The notes under the pieces are model-generated. The model had not been told where the DNA came from. It saw nothing but the letters and a program-made list of their open reading frames with translations, and did not search any database. From DATKDP01 sp035546335 (lineage in GTDB: Bacteria > Acidobacteriota > Thermoanaerobaculia > Gp7-AA8): 64,000 nucleotides of DNA. Within the stretch, counting starts at the first letter, position 1; the number at the start of each line of letters is the position of its first letter. The translations under genes and the position numbers were made by a program. The DNA lies in NCBI GenBank assembly GCA_035546335.1, contig DATKDP010000056.1:62001-126000 (forward strand), in the 5' to 3' direction. Shown piece by piece: positions 7,020 through 15,474 of this stretch.

Positions 7020-7663
7020 CCGTCGAGGTGCTTCGCTACTCGTTCAAAGACCTGATCGACGGGGCCTTCCCCGTCGACCTCATGAAGTTGCTCTTTCGAC
7101 CTGTAAAAGGTCACGACCGGCATCGTCTTCTGCTGGAACATCCCGAGTCTGGCACGAACAGCCTCTTCCGTATCGTCCGGCCGCGCCACCAGGGCGCTGC
7201 CGCATCGATCACACAAGCCGGGTACGCTCGGAGGTGACTGCTCGAGGTGGTAAACCGCTCCGCACGAGGGACACGACCGCCGGGCGGCTATACGCCTGAC
7301 GATGAGGTCATCTGGGACCAGCAGATGGACAACACGGAGTGCCCCGTTTCCATTCCCTGCCATCAGCGCATCGAGCTTCTCCGCCTGGAGCACCGTTCTC
7401 GGGAATCCATCCAGAATGAATCCGTTCCCGGCGTCCGGCTCGGCAAGCCGTTCGCCGATGATGCCGATCATCAGATCATCCGGCACCAGACCACCTTCGG
7501 CCATGATGGGTGCCGCACGCCTGCCGAGCTCGGTCTCCTTGCGCACGGCATCACGCAGGATGTCGCCCGTCGAGATGTGCGGAATGTCGAGGCGGTCCGC
7601 AAGGAGCTTCGCCTGCGTCCCCTTGCCGCTGCCCGGAGGCCCGATCAGTACGATCTTGTTCAT
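7016..7663 (-). CDS. adk: Adenylate kinase, zinc-lid type
   Basis: Adenylate kinase converts ATP plus AMP to two ADP and sets the adenylate energy charge. The P-loop GPPGSGKGTQA is at residue 8, the AMP-binding segment ISTGDILRDAV follows near 30, and the GFILDGFPRT motif lies near 82. The lid (about residues 130-155) contains CPSC and CDRC, so it binds structural zinc. The 215-residue length is the long-lid form. It is located between secY and map with a 4-nt overlap into map. Confidence 0.97.
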   Translation of the reverse strand: MNKIVLIGPPGSGKGTQAKLLADRLDIPHISTGDILRDAVRKETELGRRAAPIMAEGGLVPDDLMIGIIGERLAEPDAGNGFILDGFPRTVLQAEKLDALMAGNGNGALRVVHLLVPDDLIVRRIAARRSCPSCGAVYHLEQSPPSVPGLCDRCGSALVARPDDTEEAVRARLGMFQQKTMPVVTFYRSKEQLHEVDGEGPVDQVFERVAKHLDG

Positions 7664-7675
7664 GGATTTCCGATC

Positions 7676-9082
7676 TCAGCCCCGACGGCCGCGCAAACGG
7701 CCCCGCTTGGTGAACCCATCGTAGTGACGCATCACGAGCTGAGACTCGACCTGCTGCAAAGTGTCCATCGCGACTCCGACGACGATCAGAAGCGACGTCC
7801 CGCCGAAGTAGAACTGAAACCCCATTCCCTCGGTGATCCAGATCGGCAGAGCGCGATCGAGGGCAGGGCCGACGCCGAACGGCAATTGAGCAACGTGAAC
7901 TCCTGTGATCAGAAACTCCGGCAGTACGGCCACCGCCGCGAGATAGACCGAGCCGACGAACGTGATGCGCGTCAGGACGCGGTCGATGTAGTCGGCGGTC
8001 TTCTTGCCCGGGCGGATGCCGGGGATGAAGCCTCCGTACTTCCGCATGTTGTCCGCCGTATCGACCGGATTGAAGACGATCGAGGTATAGAAGTAGGCGA
8101 AGAAGATGATGCCCGCGACCTGCAGCAGGTAGTAGATCGGCTCGCCCATCGAGATCTGCCGGGCGATCGCCTGGCTCCAGTCCGCCTTGATCATCCCGGC
8201 GATCGTCTGAGGGAACACCAGAATCGACGAGGCGAAGATGACCGGGATGACGCCTGCGGTGTTCACGCGGAGCGGCAGGTAGGTGTTCGATCCACCGTAG
8301 ACCTTTCGTCCCACGACCCTCTTGGCGTACTGGACGGGAATTCGTCGCTGCGCCCGCTCCATGAAGACGACGAATGCGACGACCAGAATCATGAAGATCA
8401 GAAGAAGCAGCACGGTGAAGATGCTCTGCTGGCCGGTGCGGACGTCATCGAGCACACCGATCACCGCCGATGGAAGATTGACGACGATTCCGGCGAAGAT
8501 GATCAGCGAGATTCCGTTCCCGATTCCGCGCTCGGAGATCTGCTCGCCGAGCCACATGATGAAGACCGTACCCGTGGTGAGCGTCAGCACGGTCATCAGC
8601 GGAAATCCGATTCCCCACAGCGCATTCTGCATATCCCCCGGCACGAGCGGCGCACCCCCCGGAGCGGACTGACCCCTCAACCAGAACGCCACGCCGAGCG
8701 ACTGGATCACCGCCAGAACGATCGTTCCATAGCGGGTGTACTGGTTGATCTTTCGACGGCCCAGCTCTCCCTCCTTCGACAGCTTCTCGAGGTAGGGCCA
8801 GACGACCGTGAGGAGCTGCAGAATGATCGACGCCGAGATGTACGGCATGATCCCGAGAGCGAAGACCGAGAGCCGGCGTAGAGCACCGCCGGAAAAGAGA
8901 TCGAGAAATCCGAGCACGCCCGACTGGAACGACTTGAAGAACTCGGACAGAGCGATCGGATCGACTCCCGGCGTCGGCACGTGCGATCCGAGCCGGTAGA
9001 CCGCCAGCAGGGACAGCGTGAAGATGATCCTTCTGCGCAGATCGGGAATCGCGAAGATGTTTCGTATCGTATCGATCAACAC
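7676..9082 (-). CDS. secY: Protein translocase subunit SecY
   Basis: SecY is the pore of the SecYEG translocon in the inner membrane. The 468-residue protein shows ten hydrophobic segments. It has the conserved plug-region signature GGALRRLSVFALGIMPYISA (about residue 64) and the cytoplasmic loop GERGIGNG-type motif (SERGIGNGISL, near 187). The C-terminal NMRKYGGFIPGIRPG is also typical. It follows rplO by one base and precedes adk, the usual spc-operon order, which couples ribosome and translocon supply. secE lies in this window at 43350-43571. Confidence 0.97.
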   Translation of the reverse strand: MLIDTIRNIFAIPDLRRRIIFTLSLLAVYRLGSHVPTPGVDPIALSEFFKSFQSGVLGFLDLFSGGALRRLSVFALGIMPYISASIILQLLTVVWPYLEKLSKEGELGRRKINQYTRYGTIVLAVIQSLGVAFWLRGQSAPGGAPLVPGDMQNALWGIGFPLMTVLTLTTGTVFIMWLGEQISERGIGNGISLIIFAGIVVNLPSAVIGVLDDVRTGQQSIFTVLLLLIFMILVVAFVVFMERAQRRIPVQYAKRVVGRKVYGGSNTYLPLRVNTAGVIPVIFASSILVFPQTIAGMIKADWSQAIARQISMGEPIYYLLQVAGIIFFAYFYTSIVFNPVDTADNMRKYGGFIPGIRPGKKTADYIDRVLTRITFVGSVYLAAVAVLPEFLITGVHVAQLPFGVGPALDRALPIWITEGMGFQFYFGGTSLLIVVGVAMDTLQQVESQLVMRHYDGFTKRGRLRGRRG

Positions 9083-9083
9083 G

Positions 9084-9527
9084 CTACTGGTTCTCCTGGC
9101 AGGTGCCGCCCGCGGCCTCGATTTTTTCCCGCGCCGACTTCGAGAACTTGTCGGCGTGAACGGTCAGCTTCTTGCTGAGATCGCCGTTGCCCAGGACCTT
9201 GACCTTCCTCACACTTCCCTTGACGAGTCCGATCTCGCGCAGCGTCGCCATATCGACGTTCGTTCCGGCCTCGAACCGGTCGAGATCGGAGAGGTTCAGA
9301 ATCGCGTATTCTTCCTTGAAGATGTTGGTGAACCCGCGCTTCGGCACACGCCGCTGCAGCGGCATCTGCCCCCCCTCGAATCCGAGCTGGCTGCTGTAGC
9401 CGGAGCGCGATTTCTGCCCCTTCTCTCCCCGTCCTGCCGTTTTACCCTGACCGGAGCCGGGTCCGCGGCCGACCCGCTTGCGCGGGCGGCGTGAGCCCTT
9501 TTTCGGCTTCAGATTGTTCAGTTCCAT
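9084..9527 (-). CDS. rplO: 50S ribosomal protein L15
   Basis: L15 binds 23S rRNA late in large-subunit assembly. The product is 147 residues. The glycine-rich N-terminal extension KRVGRGPGSGQGKTAGRGEK and the SRSGYSSQLGFEGGQMPL block are diagnostic. The C-terminal globular domain ends with ADKFSKSAREKIEAAGG. It is separated from secY by one base and from rpmD by 34 bp. Confidence 0.97.
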   Translation of the reverse strand: MELNNLKPKKGSRRPRKRVGRGPGSGQGKTAGRGEKGQKSRSGYSSQLGFEGGQMPLQRRVPKRGFTNIFKEEYAILNLSDLDRFEAGTNVDMATLREIGLVKGSVRKVKVLGNGDLSKKLTVHADKFSKSAREKIEAAGGTCQENQ

Positions 9528-9561
9528 CGGGTCTGCTCCGTTTCTTCTCGATGTCGCGTGC

Positions 9562-9771
9562 TTATTCGATCACTTCGACCAGATGCGGGATCCTGGCGAT
9601 CATTCCGCGCGTCTCGCGGCTGTCGATCCTCTCGACCTGCTGGTGCATCCGCCGCAGCCCGAGTGCCCTGAGCGTCTCGCGCATCTCGCGTGGAAAGCCG
9701 ATCCCGCTGCGCACCTGCCGGATGCGAATCGTCGACGGTTCGCTCTTCTCCGTTTTCTTTCTCGTGGCCAT
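9562..9771 (-). CDS. rpmD: 50S ribosomal protein L30
   Basis: L30 is a small 23S rRNA-binding protein absent from some lineages but present here between rpsE and rplO. Of about 69 residues, the core IRIRQVRSGIGFPREMRETL and GLRRMHQQVERID is typical, preceded by a short charged extension (ATRKKTEKSEPS). The ATG at 9771 overlaps the rpsE stop as TGATG, so it is preferred over the GTG one codon upstream. C-terminal IARIPHLVEVIE fits the family. Confidence 0.94.
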   Translation of the reverse strand: MATRKKTEKSEPSTIRIRQVRSGIGFPREMRETLRALGLRRMHQQVERIDSRETRGMIARIPHLVEVIE

Positions 9772-10319
9772 CACTCGACCTCCGCCGCCGGAACTGCTTC
9801 CTCGTCCATACCACGGAGCTTGCGATACTGCTCTTCGCTCCGAAGCTGCTTGAGCGCTTCGAACGTGGCCTTCACGACGTTGTGGGGGTTGGCCGTCCCG
9901 AGCGATTTGGTCAGAATGTCCTGGATGCCCGCCGATTCGAGAATCGCCCGGACGGGGCCCCCGGCGATGACACCGGTTCCCGCCGAGGCCGGCTTGAGCA
10001 GCACCCGTCCCGCTCCGTAGTGTCCGAGTGCAGCGTGAGGTATGGTCGTCCCGGTCATCGCTACCGGAATCATGTTCCGTTTCGCGATCTCGATCCCTTT
10101 CTTGATCGCGGAAGGGACCTCCTTCGCCTTGCCGGAGCCGTAGCCGACGCGTCCATGCCCGTCGCCGACGACGACCAGCGCGCTGAAGCTGAAGTTCTTA
10201 CCGCCTTTGACGACTTTGGTGACTCGGTTGATGTAGACGACCTTGTCGACCAGCCCGCTCTCCGATCTGTCGCTCTCGCGGCGATCGCCGCGGGGCGCTC
10301 CCTGTCCTGGACGCTGCAC
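9771..10319 (-). CDS. rpsE: 30S ribosomal protein S5
   Basis: S5 contributes to decoding accuracy and mRNA unwinding at the entry channel. The 182-residue protein contains the double-stranded RNA-binding-like N-terminal domain (VVYINRVTKVVKGGKNFSFS, VVGDGHGRVGYGSGKAKEVP). The C-terminal domain has GTTIPH, GAGRVLLKPA and TGVIAGGPVR. The start is GTG 10319, with GGAGG five bases upstream. The N-terminal 20 residues are Arg/Asp-rich and not conserved. Confidence 0.97.
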   Translation of the reverse strand: MQRPGQGAPRGDRRESDRSESGLVDKVVYINRVTKVVKGGKNFSFSALVVVGDGHGRVGYGSGKAKEVPSAIKKGIEIAKRNMIPVAMTGTTIPHAALGHYGAGRVLLKPASAGTGVIAGGPVRAILESAGIQDILTKSLGTANPHNVVKATFEALKQLRSEEQYRKLRGMDEEAVPAAEVE

Positions 10320-10388
10320 GTTTCCTCCGATTCCTGCTTCGCCCTCCGCCGGCCGGGCATGGCCCGCCGGCAGGGGAGCGGCCGTTTG

Positions 10389-10754
10389 CTAGAATTCCAA
10401 GCCCTTCTCACGCGCCGCATCAGCGAGCGCTTTGACATTCCCGTGGAAGAGATATCCGCCGCGGTCGAACACGACCCGCGTGATCCCCTTTCCCTTCACC
10501 CGATCGGCGATGAGGGCGCCGACGGCGCGGGCGGCTGCCGTGTTCGCACCGCCACTCTTCCCCTTCATTTCCTTCTCCAGCGACGACGCCGACGCGAGCG
10601 TGACGCCCGTCTCGTCGTCGATGGCCTGCACGTAGATGTACTTGAGGCTCTTGTATACGACCAGACGCGGCCGCTCCGCGCTGCCGCGAACCTTCCGCCG
10701 GATCCGCTTCCGTATCCTGCCGCGTGCCTTGACTCTTTCTTTTGCGCGATCCAT
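10389..10754 (-). CDS. rplR: 50S ribosomal protein L18
   Basis: L18 binds 5S rRNA in the central protuberance together with L5. The 121-residue protein begins with a basic region (RKRIRRKVRGSAERPRLVVYK) and ends with VVFDRGGYLFHGNVKALADAARE, both family hallmarks. It is located between rplF and rpsE in canonical order, with about 69 bp to rpsE. Confidence 0.97.
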   Translation of the reverse strand: MDRAKERVKARGRIRKRIRRKVRGSAERPRLVVYKSLKYIYVQAIDDETGVTLASASSLEKEMKGKSGGANTAAARAVGALIADRVKGKGITRVVFDRGGYLFHGNVKALADAAREKGLEF

Positions 10755-10799
10755 CTGTCAGTTCCTTCTCTCGCCGAGGCTCATACCCGGCTGTTGCAC

Positions 10800-11342
10800 T
10801 TACTTGCCGGCCGCCTTTCCGGCTTTGCGTCGAATGACCTCGCCGCTGTACTTGATCCCCTTGCCCTTGTAAGGGTCGGGCTCGCGCAGCGAACGAATCT
10901 CGGCGGCCGTCTGACCGACCTTCTGCTTGTCGATTCCGGTGATGGTGATGTGCCCCGACTTCGGCTCGATCGCGATCTCGATTCCGTCGGGAATCGGGAA
11001 GCGGATGGGGTGCGAGTAGCCGAGCTGAAACACCACCTCCCGCCCCTTCACCTCGGCACGGTAGCCGACGCCGATGATGTCGAGCTCTCGCTTGAATCCC
11101 TCGGTCACACCCCGCACGTTGTTGGCCACCAGAGCGCGCACCAGGCCGTGAAAAGCGCGCGTGCGCGGTTCCTCATTGGCTCGAAGGAATGTCACGTTCG
11201 TCCCTTCGACATTGACGCTGATGCCGGGAATCATCGTCGTCTCGAGAGAGCCTTTCGGTCCCTTGACCAGAATCATTCCGTTGTCCTGCCTGACCTCGAC
11301 ACCCTTCGGCAGCGGGATCGGCTTCTTTCCAATGCGCGACAT
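10800..11342 (-). CDS. rplF: 50S ribosomal protein L6
   Basis: L6 lies near the factor-binding site of the 50S subunit. Its 180 residues consist of two related domains. The N-terminal part begins MSRIGKKPIPLPKGVEV, and the C-terminal signature is GIDKQKVGQTAAEIRSLREP followed by DPYKGKGIKYSGE. It lies 12 bp after rpsH. Confidence 0.98.
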   Translation of the reverse strand: MSRIGKKPIPLPKGVEVRQDNGMILVKGPKGSLETTMIPGISVNVEGTNVTFLRANEEPRTRAFHGLVRALVANNVRGVTEGFKRELDIIGVGYRAEVKGREVVFQLGYSHPIRFPIPDGIEIAIEPKSGHITITGIDKQKVGQTAAEIRSLREPDPYKGKGIKYSGEVIRRKAGKAAGK

Positions 11343-11354
11343 CGGGCTTTCTCC

Positions 11355-11753
11355 TTACCAGACCTGACAGAGGACTTCGCCGCCGACACCGTTGCGGATC
11401 GCTTCGTTGCCGGAGAGGACTCCTCGGGACGTGGATACGATGGCGAGTCCGAGACCGCCGAGCACGCGCGGGATCTCGTCTTTAGCGCGATACACACGAC
11501 GCCCGGGCTTCGAGACGCGCTCGATGCCATGGATGATCGGCTCGCCGTCATCCGAGTACTTGAGATAGATCCGCAGCGTCTTCTGAAGCGGGTCGTCCGA
11601 CACCTTGTAGTTGCTGATGAAGCCTTCGCTCACGAGAATCCTGGCGATCTCGACTTTCAGCTTCGAAGCAGGCAGCTCCACCCGCTCGTGGTGCGCCTGA
11701 ATTCCGTTACGGATACGCGTCAGCATGTCCGCGATGGGATCCGTCATCGACAT
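11355..11753 (-). CDS. rpsH: 30S ribosomal protein S8
   Basis: S8 binds the central domain of 16S rRNA and in some bacteria autoregulates the spc operon. The 132 residues start MSMTDPIADMLTRIRN and contain the C-terminal signature RVSKPGRRVY and GLGLAIVSTSRGVLSG. The ATG at 11753 is preferred because AAAGGAG lies seven bases before it; an in-frame ATG at 11747 is the alternative. Confidence 0.97.
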   Translation of the reverse strand: MSMTDPIADMLTRIRNGIQAHHERVELPASKLKVEIARILVSEGFISNYKVSDDPLQKTLRIYLKYSDDGEPIIHGIERVSKPGRRVYRAKDEIPRVLGGLGLAIVSTSRGVLSGNEAIRNGVGGEVLCQVW

Positions 11754-11842
11754 GTTCGTGCTCCTTTGTCTCCGGAGACGGTGTCAGCGTTGCGGGCGCG
11801 ACCTTGCTGGTCATCGCCTCACCACCTTGCCGCTCCAACCGT

Positions 11843-12028
11843 TTACCAGCTGGCTTTGGTCACGCCAGGGATGTAACCGCCGAGTGAAAGCTGCCGGAAA
11901 CAGATCCGGCAGAGCTGAAACTTCCGAAGATAGCCACGCGGACGCCCGCAGACTTTGCAGCGATTCCGCTTGCGGCTCGAAAACTTCGGTTTCCGCTCGG
12001 CTTTGACGATCATTGCTGTTCGCGCCAT
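11843..12028 (-). CDS. rpsN: 30S ribosomal protein S14, zinc-binding (type Z)
   Basis: This is the short 61-residue form of S14, starting MARTAMIVKAERKPKF. Two Cys-x2-Cys pairs (CKVC and CRIC) form the zinc site, and the tail RQLSLGGYIPGVTKASW is the classical end. A longer reading from 12073 adds 15 residues that look like translated spacer. Type-Z S14 needs zinc and is swapped for a zinc-free paralogue in some species; no paralogue is seen here. Confidence 0.97.
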   Translation of the reverse strand: MARTAMIVKAERKPKFSSRKRNRCKVCGRPRGYLRKFQLCRICFRQLSLGGYIPGVTKASW

Positions 12029-12095
12029 AACGTTCCTTCTCGATCCTCTTGCCCCCTCGCCCGCCGGCCACACGCCCGCGAGAGAGTCCGGCGTC

Positions 12096-12638
12096 TCATC
12101 TGCCGAAAGGCATCCCCAGTTCGCGCAGGAGTGCTCTCGCCTGCTCGTCGTTCTTCGCCGTCGTCACGATCGTGACGTTCATTCCCTTCGATTTGTCGAC
12201 CTTGGAGTAGTCGATCTCGGGAAAAATCAGGTGATCGCGGATTCCGATCGTGTAATTCCCTCGTCCGTCGAATGATCGCGTCGGCACGCCTCGGAAGTCG
12301 CGAACACGCGGCAGGGCGATGTTGATCAGACGGTCGAGAAACTCGTACATCCTCTCTCCCCGCAGCGTCACCATCGTTCCGATGGGAACACCTTCACGCA
12401 GCTTGAAGCTGGCGATCGATTTTTTTGCTCGCGTGATCACCGGCTTCTGACCTGCGATCACCGCAAGCTCCTCGGCGGCGTTGTCGAGAATCTTGCTGTT
12501 CTGAATCGCCTCACCCATTCCCATGTTCAGAACGATCTTCTCGATCTTCGGAATGGCCATGACGTTCTCGATTCCGAACTCCTCCTGGAGCTTCTTCATC
12601 ACTTCGTTCCGGTATTGCTGTTTGAGTCTTGCAGCCAT
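12096..12638 (-). CDS. rplE: 50S ribosomal protein L5
   Basis: L5 carries 5S rRNA into the large subunit and contacts S13 in a bridge. It has 180 residues. Typical blocks are VMAIPKIEKIVLNMGMGEA, GQKPVITRAKKSIASFKLREG and RDFRGVPTRSFDGRGNYTIG. The C-terminus FPEIDYSKVDKSKGMNV and ALLRELGMPF are also conserved. Canonical position between rplX and rpsN. Confidence 0.98.
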   Translation of the reverse strand: MAARLKQQYRNEVMKKLQEEFGIENVMAIPKIEKIVLNMGMGEAIQNSKILDNAAEELAVIAGQKPVITRAKKSIASFKLREGVPIGTMVTLRGERMYEFLDRLINIALPRVRDFRGVPTRSFDGRGNYTIGIRDHLIFPEIDYSKVDKSKGMNVTIVTTAKNDEQARALLRELGMPFGR

Positions 12639-12667
12639 CGTCGTCCTCTATCACCTCTGTTGCCTGG

Positions 12668-13024
12668 CTAGGAAGCGAGCTCCGTCTCGCACTTTTTGCA
12701 GACACGGACCGCGCCTTCGGCCGTTCGCTTCGTTCCGAACCGGCTCGGTTCACTGCAGCTCGGACAGATCACCGTCAGATTCGAGATCTGCACCGGCGCC
12801 TCCCGCTCTACGACACCACCCTTGACGTTGCGCTGCGGATTGGGCCGCGTGTGCTTCTTGAGGAAGTTCACCCGTTCCACGATCGCCGTTCCTTTGGAAG
12901 GAATCACCCGCAGCACTTTTCCCTTCTTGCCACGATCCTTCCCTGTGCGAACCAGGACCGTGTCGTTCTTCCGGACGTGCGACTTTCCGTGGGTCTCTTC
13001 TTTCTTCTTCGACATTCTCAGCAT
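12668..13024 (-). CDS. rplX: 50S ribosomal protein L24 with zinc-ribbon C-terminus
   Basis: L24 initiates large-subunit assembly by binding the 5' end of 23S rRNA. The KOW motif lies in KNDTVLVRTGKDRGKKGKV (near residue 18), followed by NFLKKHTRPNPQ. The C-terminal domain has CPSC and CKKC pairs about 20 residues apart, the zinc-ribbon form common in bacterial L24. The protein is 118 residues. GAGGA precedes ATG 13024; the internal ATG at 13015 is possible. Confidence 0.96.
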   Translation of the reverse strand: MLRMSKKKEETHGKSHVRKNDTVLVRTGKDRGKKGKVLRVIPSKGTAIVERVNFLKKHTRPNPQRNVKGGVVEREAPVQISNLTVICPSCSEPSRFGTKRTAEGAVRVCKKCETELAS

Positions 13025-13035
13025 GATCGAATCCT

Positions 13036-13407
13036 CTAGATGACTTCGGGCGCGAGCGAGATGATCTTCATGAACTTCCTCTCGCGGAGCTCTCGCGCAA
13101 CAGGGCCGAACACACGCGTGCCGATCGGTTCACGTGCATCATTGATCAGCACCGCAGCGTTGTCATCGAACTTGATGTAGGAGCCGTCGCGCCGTCTGGT
13201 TTCCTTCACGGTGCGGACGATGACCGCCTTGACGACCGCACCCTTCTTCACCGTACCGTCGGGAGACGCCTCTTTGACCGAGGCGGTGATCACGTCACCG
13301 ATCCTGGCATAGCGGCCGGCGGTCGAGCCGCCCCGCATCTTGATGCAGGCGATCTTCTTGGCACCGGTATTGTCGGCGACCTGAAGAATGGTTCCCATCT
13401 GAATCAT
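13036..13407 (-). CDS. rplN: 50S ribosomal protein L14
   Basis: L14 sits at the subunit interface and bridges to 16S rRNA. The 123-residue sequence MIQMGTILQVADNTGAKKIA is a near-perfect family start. KKGAVVKAVIVRTVKETRR and GTRVFGPVARELRE complete the signature. ATG 13407 is chosen over the GTG one codon earlier because AAGGAG lies at better spacing. Confidence 0.98.
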   Translation of the reverse strand: MIQMGTILQVADNTGAKKIACIKMRGGSTAGRYARIGDVITASVKEASPDGTVKKGAVVKAVIVRTVKETRRRDGSYIKFDDNAAVLINDAREPIGTRVFGPVARELRERKFMKIISLAPEVI

Positions 13408-13417
13408 CACTGGCTCC

Positions 13418-13735
13418 TTACGACGCGCGCTGAATCACTTCGCGCACATTCCACCGCTTCCGCTTCGAGAGCGGACGCGTCTCTTCGATCACCACACGAT
13501 CGCCGACGTTGCAGTCGTCGGCCTCGCAGTGGGCGAGGAACTTGCTCGTCCGCGTGACGTACTTCAGATACATCGGGTGCAGAACGCGGTTCTCCACGGC
13601 GACGACGACCGTCTTCTGCATCTTGTTGGACACGACGACGCCCACCTTCGTGGTCCGTTTGCCCGCCGGCTTTGCCACTCCGGCCGATGCCGTCTCTGAT
13701 CCCGTCTTCTCTGTCGTCTCTTTCGTTGCCATCAT
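13418..13735 (-). CDS. rpsQ: 30S ribosomal protein S17 with N-terminal extension
   Basis: S17 is a primary 16S rRNA binder with an OB fold. The core starts at about residue 27 (RTTKVGVVVSNKMQKTVVVA) and ends with VVIEETRPLSKRKRWNV. The first 26 residues are a Thr/Ala/Lys-rich, probably disordered extension not present in most S17 proteins. Two adjacent ATG codons (13735 and 13732) make the exact start ambiguous by one residue. Confidence 0.95.
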   Translation of the reverse strand: MMATKETTEKTGSETASAGVAKPAGKRTTKVGVVVSNKMQKTVVVAVENRVLHPMYLKYVTRTSKFLAHCEADDCNVGDRVVIEETRPLSKRKRWNVREVIQRAS

Positions 13736-13749
13736 TCGTCCTTCTCGGC

Positions 13750-13944
13750 TCAGGCTCGCGCCTTCTCGTTCAGAATCGTCTTGATCCGGGCGATTTCCTT
13801 CCGAACCTGACGGATCTTCATCGGGTTCTCCAGCGACCCCGTCGCTTTCTGGAACCGCAGCTTGAAGAGCTGCTCGTTCAGCTCGCGCTCACGCGCTTCG
13901 AGCTCCCCTTCGTTCTTCTCTCTCAACGCGGCACTCTTGTTCAT
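13750..13944 (-). CDS. rpmC: 50S ribosomal protein L29
   Basis: L29 is a helical-hairpin protein near the peptide exit, where trigger factor and SRP dock. Its 64 residues form two long helices; the core LFKLRFQKATGSLENPMKIR and VRKEIARIKTIL is diagnostic. Its start overlaps the end of rplP by four bases. Confidence 0.96.
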   Translation of the reverse strand: MNKSAALREKNEGELEARERELNEQLFKLRFQKATGSLENPMKIRQVRKEIARIKTILNEKARA

Positions 13945-14366
13945 CCGCCTACCTCCATGTCCTGACGGGTCACGAACCGCGTCTTGATCGGCAGCTTGTG
14001 CGCCGCCAGCCGGAGCGCCTCTTCGGCAATCTCCCGCGAGACACCCTCCATCTCATAGAGGATCCGGGCCGGTTTGATCACCGCTACCCACTCCTCGGGT
14101 GCTCCCTTGCCCTTGCCCATACGCGTTTCCAGAGGCTTCTTGGTGATCGGCTTGTCCGGAAAGATCCGGATCCAGATCTTCCCTCCGCGCTTGACGTGAC
14201 GCGTCATGGCGATTCGTGCCGCTTCGATCTGACGCGCCGTCACCCACCCCGCCTCCAGCGCCTGAAGACCGAAATCTCCGAACGAGATCTTCGCTCCTCG
14301 CGTCGCCTGGCCGCGTCTGCGGCCGCGCTGCTGTTTTCTGAATTTGACTTTTTTCGGCATCAACAT
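13941..14366 (-). CDS. rplP: 50S ribosomal protein L16
   Basis: L16 organises the A-site region of the 50S subunit. The family signature includes MPKKVKFRKQQRGRRRG at the start and IWIRIFPDKPITKKPLETRM near residue 75. GKGKGAPEEWVAVIKPARIL follows. The 141-residue length is normal. GAGGAGAA lies upstream of ATG 14366; ATG 14360 would give the conventional MPKK start. Confidence 0.97.
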   Translation of the reverse strand: MLMPKKVKFRKQQRGRRRGQATRGAKISFGDFGLQALEAGWVTARQIEAARIAMTRHVKRGGKIWIRIFPDKPITKKPLETRMGKGKGAPEEWVAVIKPARILYEMEGVSREIAEEALRLAAHKLPIKTRFVTRQDMEVGG

Positions 14367-14389
14367 GATGCGTTCTCCTCGATCGAGTC

Positions 14390-15040
14390 CTAGGCCGGCC
14401 TGCGCCGGCTCCTCGCCTTCGCCATCTCACCCTTGTAGATCCAGACCTTGACGCCGATCACGCCATAGGTGGTTCTGGAAAGGGCGAGCCCGTAGTCGAT
14501 GTCGGCCTTCAGGGTATGAAGCGGGAGCCTGCCGTCCTGATACCACTCGGAACGGGCGATCTCGGCCCCGTTCAGGCGCCCGCTGACGCGGACCTTGATT
14601 CCCTTGGCGCCGAAGCGGAATGCGCTCTCCATCGCTTTCTTCATGGCGCGGCGGAACGCCACGCGCCGCTCGAGCTGCGTCGCGATGTTCTCGGCGACCA
14701 GCTGAGCATCGAGCTCAGGGCGCTGGATTTCCTGGATGTTGATGTAGACCTCGCCGTTCACGAGCTTCTGCAGCTCGTCGCGCAGCTTGTCGACTTCCGC
14801 ACCCTTGCGCCCGATGATGATTCCGGGACGGGAAGTGTAGATGTTGATTCGCATCTTGTTCGCGGTGCGCTCGATGTCGATCTCCGAAACGCCCGCATGC
14901 GAGAGCCGCTTCTTCAGATCGTCGCGAAGCTTCAGATCGCGATGGAGCGTCTCGGCGTACGCACGCCCGGCGTACCAGCGCGAGTGCCAGGTCTTGTTGA
15001 ATCCAAGTCGAAATCCGTAGGGATGAACCTTCTGACCCAA
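14390..15040 (-). CDS. rpsC: 30S ribosomal protein S3
   Basis: S3 lines the mRNA entry tunnel and has helicase-like function with S4 and S5. The 216-residue protein begins MGQKVHPYGFRLGFNKTWHS. It contains the KH-type domain (RPGIIIGRKGAEVDKLRDEL, near residue 70) and the C-terminal signature KGIKVRVSGRLNGAEIARSE. Gaps of 23 bp to rplP and 11 bp to rplV fit the S10 operon. Confidence 0.98.
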   Translation of the reverse strand: MGQKVHPYGFRLGFNKTWHSRWYAGRAYAETLHRDLKLRDDLKKRLSHAGVSEIDIERTANKMRINIYTSRPGIIIGRKGAEVDKLRDELQKLVNGEVYINIQEIQRPELDAQLVAENIATQLERRVAFRRAMKKAMESAFRFGAKGIKVRVSGRLNGAEIARSEWYQDGRLPLHTLKADIDYGLALSRTTYGVIGVKVWIYKGEMAKARSRRRPA

Positions 15041-15051
15041 GATTGCCTCCG

Positions 15052-15441
15052 TTATTTCCGTCCGGCGCGTGCCTTCGGCCTGGCCGCGCGCGCACCCTGC
15101 GCCGGGACCTCGTCCGAGAGGTGAACCGTGATGTGTGCCTTCCGCTTGATGATCTGGTACGCCCGGCCCATCGGGGCGGGCTGCACCCGTTTCTCGCGCG
15201 GACCGTCATTGACGTAGATCTTCGAGATGACGAGCTCGTCCACGTCGGCGCCGGCCTCGCTGTTCTCGGCATTGGCCACGGCCGATTTGAGCAGCTTCTC
15301 GATGTCTTTGGCGCACGACTTCTTGGTGAAGCGAAGAATCTGAATCGCCTCCTCGACCTTCTTGCCGCGAAGCAGATCGGTGACCAGACGCACCTTCTGG
15401 GGCGACGATTTCAGATACTTCAGCTCTGCTTTTGCTTCCAT
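15052..15441 (-). CDS. rplV: 50S ribosomal protein L22
   Basis: L22 lines the nascent-peptide tunnel. The 129 residues include YLKSSPQKVRLVTDLLRGKK at the start and the conserved VNDGPREKRVQPAPMGRAY, which precedes the loop that reaches the tunnel constriction. The tail ARAARPKARAGRK is basic. Located between rpsS and rpsC. Confidence 0.97.
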   Translation of the reverse strand: MEAKAELKYLKSSPQKVRLVTDLLRGKKVEEAIQILRFTKKSCAKDIEKLLKSAVANAENSEAGADVDELVISKIYVNDGPREKRVQPAPMGRAYQIIKRKAHITVHLSDEVPAQGARAARPKARAGRK

Positions 15442-15474
15442 GTCGTTCTCCTCGAGTGATCGGGGCTCCGGGCG

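Noticed and set aside
7247..8881. A 544-codon plus-strand open frame
   Set aside because: Antisense to adk and secY; composition is Arg/Asp/His-rich with no recognised motif.
9690..11876. A 728-codon plus-strand open frame
   Set aside because: It runs antisense across rpsE, rplR, rplF and rpsH, whose products are unmistakable; its protein is Arg/Asp-rich and lacks any domain. High GC favours such long shadow frames.
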